A DNA stretch of 8,384 nucleotides from Rubrobacter sp. (lineage in GTDB: Bacteria > Actinomycetota > Rubrobacteria > Rubrobacterales > Rubrobacteraceae): contig JADDPU010000016.1 in NCBI GenBank assembly GCA_016781725.1, positions 1 to 8,384 of the forward strand, given 5' to 3'. The notes below the pieces were generated by a model. It saw nothing but the letters and a program-made list of their open reading frames with translations. It was not told the DNA's origin and did not search any database. A program made the translations under genes and the position numbers. Shown here piece after piece: positions 6,437 through 8,384 of the stretch; positions within the stretch are counted from its first letter, which is position 1, and every line of letters starts with the position of its first letter.

Positions 6437-6442
6437 CCCTTC

Positions 6443-6448
6443 ATCCTA
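6443..6448 (-). promoter_or_regulatory. TAGGAT before the acetyltransferase: -10 element or ribosome binding site
   Basis: On the minus strand TAGGAT is followed by 6 nt (GAAGGG) and then the ATG at 6436. The spacing fits a -10 for a leaderless message, while its AGGA core fits a Shine-Dalgarno sequence at about 7 nt. No good -35 is seen 16-18 nt upstream, so the ribosome-binding reading is at least as likely inside this operon. Confidence 0.3.
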
Positions 6449-6462
6449 CCAGAGTCGGGCCC

Positions 6463-7260
6463 CTACCCGATGAGCCTCCGGCGCATGATCTGGACCGGTA
6501 TCAGGGCGAAGGCGCCGGTGAAGACGAGGATCCAGGCGACGTCCGCCAGCACGCCAGGGGAAGGGCCGGTGGCGAGCTCCCTGCACACGTTCACGGCGTG
6601 GTAGAGCGGGGTGAACCAGGCGACCTGGGGTACCGGCGCCGGGAAGTCGTCGATGGGGAAGAAGACGCCGGAGAGCAAAAAGAGCGGCGTCACGACCAGG
6701 GTAAAGTAGTAGGCGTAGAGGTCTATGCGTTCGATCAGGCTGGTAAACAGCGTCCCCATGACGCTGAACATGATGCCGATGACGAGCAGCATGGGCGGCA
6801 ATAGCAAGGCCCAGGGCGAGGTGACGAGCGGCTCGTCGAACGCTACCCCGAGCGCTACGAGCGTGACCAGAAACGCGGTACCGTAGAGCGCCGCGCGCGT
6901 CCCCGCCCACAGGTACTCCCCTCCCACCACGTCCTCTGGGTTGACCGGCGTCGTGATTATGGCGTCGTAGATCTTGTCTATCTTTAGCTTGACGAAGGTG
7001 TTGAAAGTGCTCTCGAACGAGGCGGCGAACATGGCGTTGCTCGCCAGCAGCCCGGGCGCGACGAACTGCACATAGCTCTGGCCGTTGATGCCGCCCTGCT
7101 GGATGAAAGCCCCGAGCCCGAGCCCCAGCGCGACCAGGTAAAGCAGCGGCTCGACGAAGTTCGGGAAGAGTATGGACTTCCAGTACTTGCGGAAGATCGT
7201 GACGTTGCGCTGCCACACCCTGAACGAACCGCGCGCCGAAGGTATCCTTACCGCACCCAT
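6463..7260 (-). CDS. ABC-2 type transporter permease
   Basis: Membrane subunit of an exporter, 265 residues with about six hydrophobic segments, the normal size for the DrrB/NodJ group. Visible segments include about 37-52 (EPLLYLVALGLGLGAF), 64-80, 124-141, 150-173, 184-203 and 241-257. Family marks are KIDKIYDAIITTPVNPEDVVGGEYLWAGTRA (94-123), the conserved cytoplasmic coupling region of NodJ-like permeases, and SGVFFPIDDFPAPVPQVAWFTPLYHAVNVCRELATG (197-232), the signature loop before the last helix. Its ATG overlaps the stop of the ATPase gene by one base (TAATG on the minus strand), with AGGAGG about 11 nt upstream, so translation is probably coupled and the two proteins made in matched amounts. 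The substrate is unknown: the family exports drugs, lipo-oligosaccharides and polyketides. The NodJ resemblance is architectural and does not imply nodulation factors here. Confidence 0.93.
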   Translation of the reverse strand: MGAVRIPSARGSFRVWQRNVTIFRKYWKSILFPNFVEPLLYLVALGLGLGAFIQQGGINGQSYVQFVAPGLLASNAMFAASFESTFNTFVKLKIDKIYDAIITTPVNPEDVVGGEYLWAGTRAALYGTAFLVTLVALGVAFDEPLVTSPWALLLPPMLLVIGIMFSVMGTLFTSLIERIDLYAYYFTLVVTPLFLLSGVFFPIDDFPAPVPQVAWFTPLYHAVNVCRELATGPSPGVLADVAWILVFTGAFALIPVQIMRRRLIG

Positions 7261-8225
7261 TACTCGATCAGCCTCCTCCCCGTGAGCCGCAGAAAGACGT
7301 CCTCGAGCCCCGCCTGGCGGTACACGGTGTTCCGAACCTGCACGCCGGAGCCACGCACCCGCTCCAGGAGCGAGTCGGCGTCGGCGGTGTAGGCGAGGAC
7401 AGCCTCCTCGCCGGTCCTCTCGACTGCGTCCGAGGCTTCCTCCAGTATCGGGAGCAGCTCTTCGAGCGCCCCGGGGCTGGCCCGAAGCTCGAGGACCTGC
7501 GGGCTGACGTGCTCCTCGACCAGCTCCGTCGGCGTCCCCTCGGCGATGATGAGGCCCCCCTCCACGATCACCAGCCGATCGCAGAGCCTCGCCGCCTCCT
7601 CCATGTAGTGGGTGGTCAGGATCAGGGTCTTCCCCTCGGCGGTCAGCGCACGCAGCCTGTCCCACACGAGAAGGCGCGCCTGCGGGTCGAGGCCCGTGGT
7701 CGGCTCGTCGAGCACGACGAGCTCGGGGTCGTTGATCAGGGCTCGGGCGATGAGGAGCCTGCGCTTCATCCCGCCAGAGAGCTGCTCCACCGTAGCCTCG
7801 GCCTTGTCGGAGAGCTGCATGAAGTCGAGCAGCTCGTCGGTCCGCCTTAGTACGACCTTGCGGGGGAGGTCGTAGTACCTGCCGTAGATGAGCAGGTTCT
7901 CCCGCACCTTCAGCTCGTCGTCGAGGTTGTTCTCCTGCGGGACCACCCCGATGCGGCGTTTGATCTCCCGCTCGTGGTGGTAGACGTCTAACCCCGCTAC
8001 CTCGAGCTCGCCGCCCGTGGGGATGACAGCCCCGTAGATCATCTTCATAGTCGTGGTCTTGCCGGCACCGTTGGGACCCAGAAAACCGAAGCACTCGCCC
8101 CCGGAGACCCTGAAGTCCACCCCCTTGACCGCCTCGAACCCGCCAAAGCTCTTCTTGAGCCCCCGGCCGATCAGGGTGGCCTCTCCTAACGCGCTCCCGG
8201 CGCTCCTCTCTGTCTTCGTGCTCAC
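7260..8225 (-). CDS. ABC transporter ATP-binding protein (DrrA/NodI-like)
   Basis: Cytoplasmic ATPase of 321 residues that would drive the adjacent permease. All nucleotide-binding motifs are intact: Walker A GPNGAGKT (50-57), Q-loop Gln97 in VVPQENNL, signature LSGGM (149-153), Walker B LVVLDEP with Glu174, D-loop GLDP, and switch His206 in LTTHYMEEA. After about residue 235 comes a C-terminal domain of the DrrA/NodI type, ending in GLEDVFLRLTGRRL. About 14 polar residues precede the first strand. The start is GTG at 8225, supported by GAGAGG about 7 nt upstream on the minus strand. The gene is first in a run with the permease (1-base overlap) and the GNAT gene (26 nt further on). The 159 bp upstream contain no convincing minus-strand promoter. 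Confidence 0.95.
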   Translation of the reverse strand: MSTKTERSAGSALGEATLIGRGLKKSFGGFEAVKGVDFRVSGGECFGFLGPNGAGKTTTMKMIYGAVIPTGGELEVAGLDVYHHEREIKRRIGVVPQENNLDDELKVRENLLIYGRYYDLPRKVVLRRTDELLDFMQLSDKAEATVEQLSGGMKRRLLIARALINDPELVVLDEPTTGLDPQARLLVWDRLRALTAEGKTLILTTHYMEEAARLCDRLVIVEGGLIIAEGTPTELVEEHVSPQVLELRASPGALEELLPILEEASDAVERTGEEAVLAYTADADSLLERVRGSGVQVRNTVYRQAGLEDVFLRLTGRRLIE

Positions 8226-8384
8226 CCGTCAACCTCTCTGACAACTCGCGCCCAGGCCACAAGCCTCACAAATACCCGCAGCACTCTCAAGCCGACCCGA
8301 CACAGGCATCGCCCAAGATCACAAAAGTGAGTGGGAAGGCACTTATACTAACCCATCTTCTCGACATGACCACCGTCAAAGATC
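8226..8384. promoter_or_regulatory. Upstream region of the ABC operon with possible divergent promoter
   Basis: This stretch is less GC-rich than its surroundings, as promoter regions often are. On the plus strand TATACT (8344-8349, 5 of 6 to the -10 consensus) precedes ATG at 8366 (MTTVKD to the window end), which could be the start of a divergent gene cut by the window. No Shine-Dalgarno sequence or good -35 supports it. A small dyad TCAC-AAAA-GTGA lies about 30 bases upstream of the TATACT. No promoter for the ABC operon could be fixed on the minus strand. Confidence 0.3.

Noticed and set aside
6463..8225. Nodulation-factor exporter NodIJ
   Set aside because: The architecture matches NodI/NodJ, but no nod genes are present, and the DrrAB-type exporter superfamily is broad.
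7261..8262. Long minus-strand frame joined in-frame to the permease, suggesting a fusion
   Set aside because: This part is the out-of-frame shadow of the ATPase. The permease has its own ATG at 7260 in a TAATG overlap.

Overview
The window is a high-GC, gene-dense bacterial chromosome segment. Its composition (G/C-rich third positions, but regular use of ATA for Ile and AGG for Arg), frequent GTG/TTG starts, apparent leaderless starts and gene content suggest an actinobacterium, most likely Rubrobacter or a relative. That assignment is a guess from style and was not tested by any search. No rRNA, tRNA, CRISPR array, insertion sequence, integrase or phage gene was seen, so this looks like ordinary core/accessory chromosome rather than a mobile element.

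Layout. (1) 50-1495 (+): an ACT-domain malic enzyme, followed by a GC-rich hairpin. (2) 1669-1950 (+): a 93-aa thioredoxin-like [2Fe-2S] ferredoxin homologue with its own promoter, apparently leaderless, in which the expected fourth cluster cysteine is histidine. (3) 3221-1947 (-): a type II NADH dehydrogenase-like flavoprotein that converges on gene 2; one CTAG supplies both stop codons. (4) About 3222-3421: a divergent promoter region with a good -35/-10 pair on the plus strand and a roughly 90-nt leader containing alternative stems. (5) 3422-3742 and 3843-4064 (+): two small genes with TTG starts, encoding an unrecognised two-CxxC protein and a 73-aa two-helix membrane protein, separated by a 14-bp perfect palindrome. 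(6) 4065-4354: an apparently non-coding stretch rich in inverted repeats. (7) 4355-5776 (+): a membrane-anchored alpha/beta hydrolase with an Asp nucleophile (epoxide-hydrolase type) and a disordered tail of about 165 residues. (8) 8225-5813 (-): an apparent operon of ABC ATPase, ABC-2 permease and GNAT acetyltransferase, converging on the hydrolase across a shared hairpin. (9) 8226-8384: the ABC upstream region, with a possible divergent promoter at the window edge.

How the genes fit together. Malic enzyme makes pyruvate and NAD(P)H, and the type II NADH dehydrogenase could reoxidise NADH into the quinone pool; the ferredoxin-like protein sits between them but has no demonstrated partner. 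The ATPase and permease form a plausible half-size exporter (DrrAB/NodIJ-like architecture), with substrate unknown. I did not find an unmistakable new multi-gene system. The best leads are the 3Cys-1His ferredoxin, the recurring leaderless-start architecture, the two small TTG genes with a structured leader and palindrome, and the hydrolase with its long charged tail.
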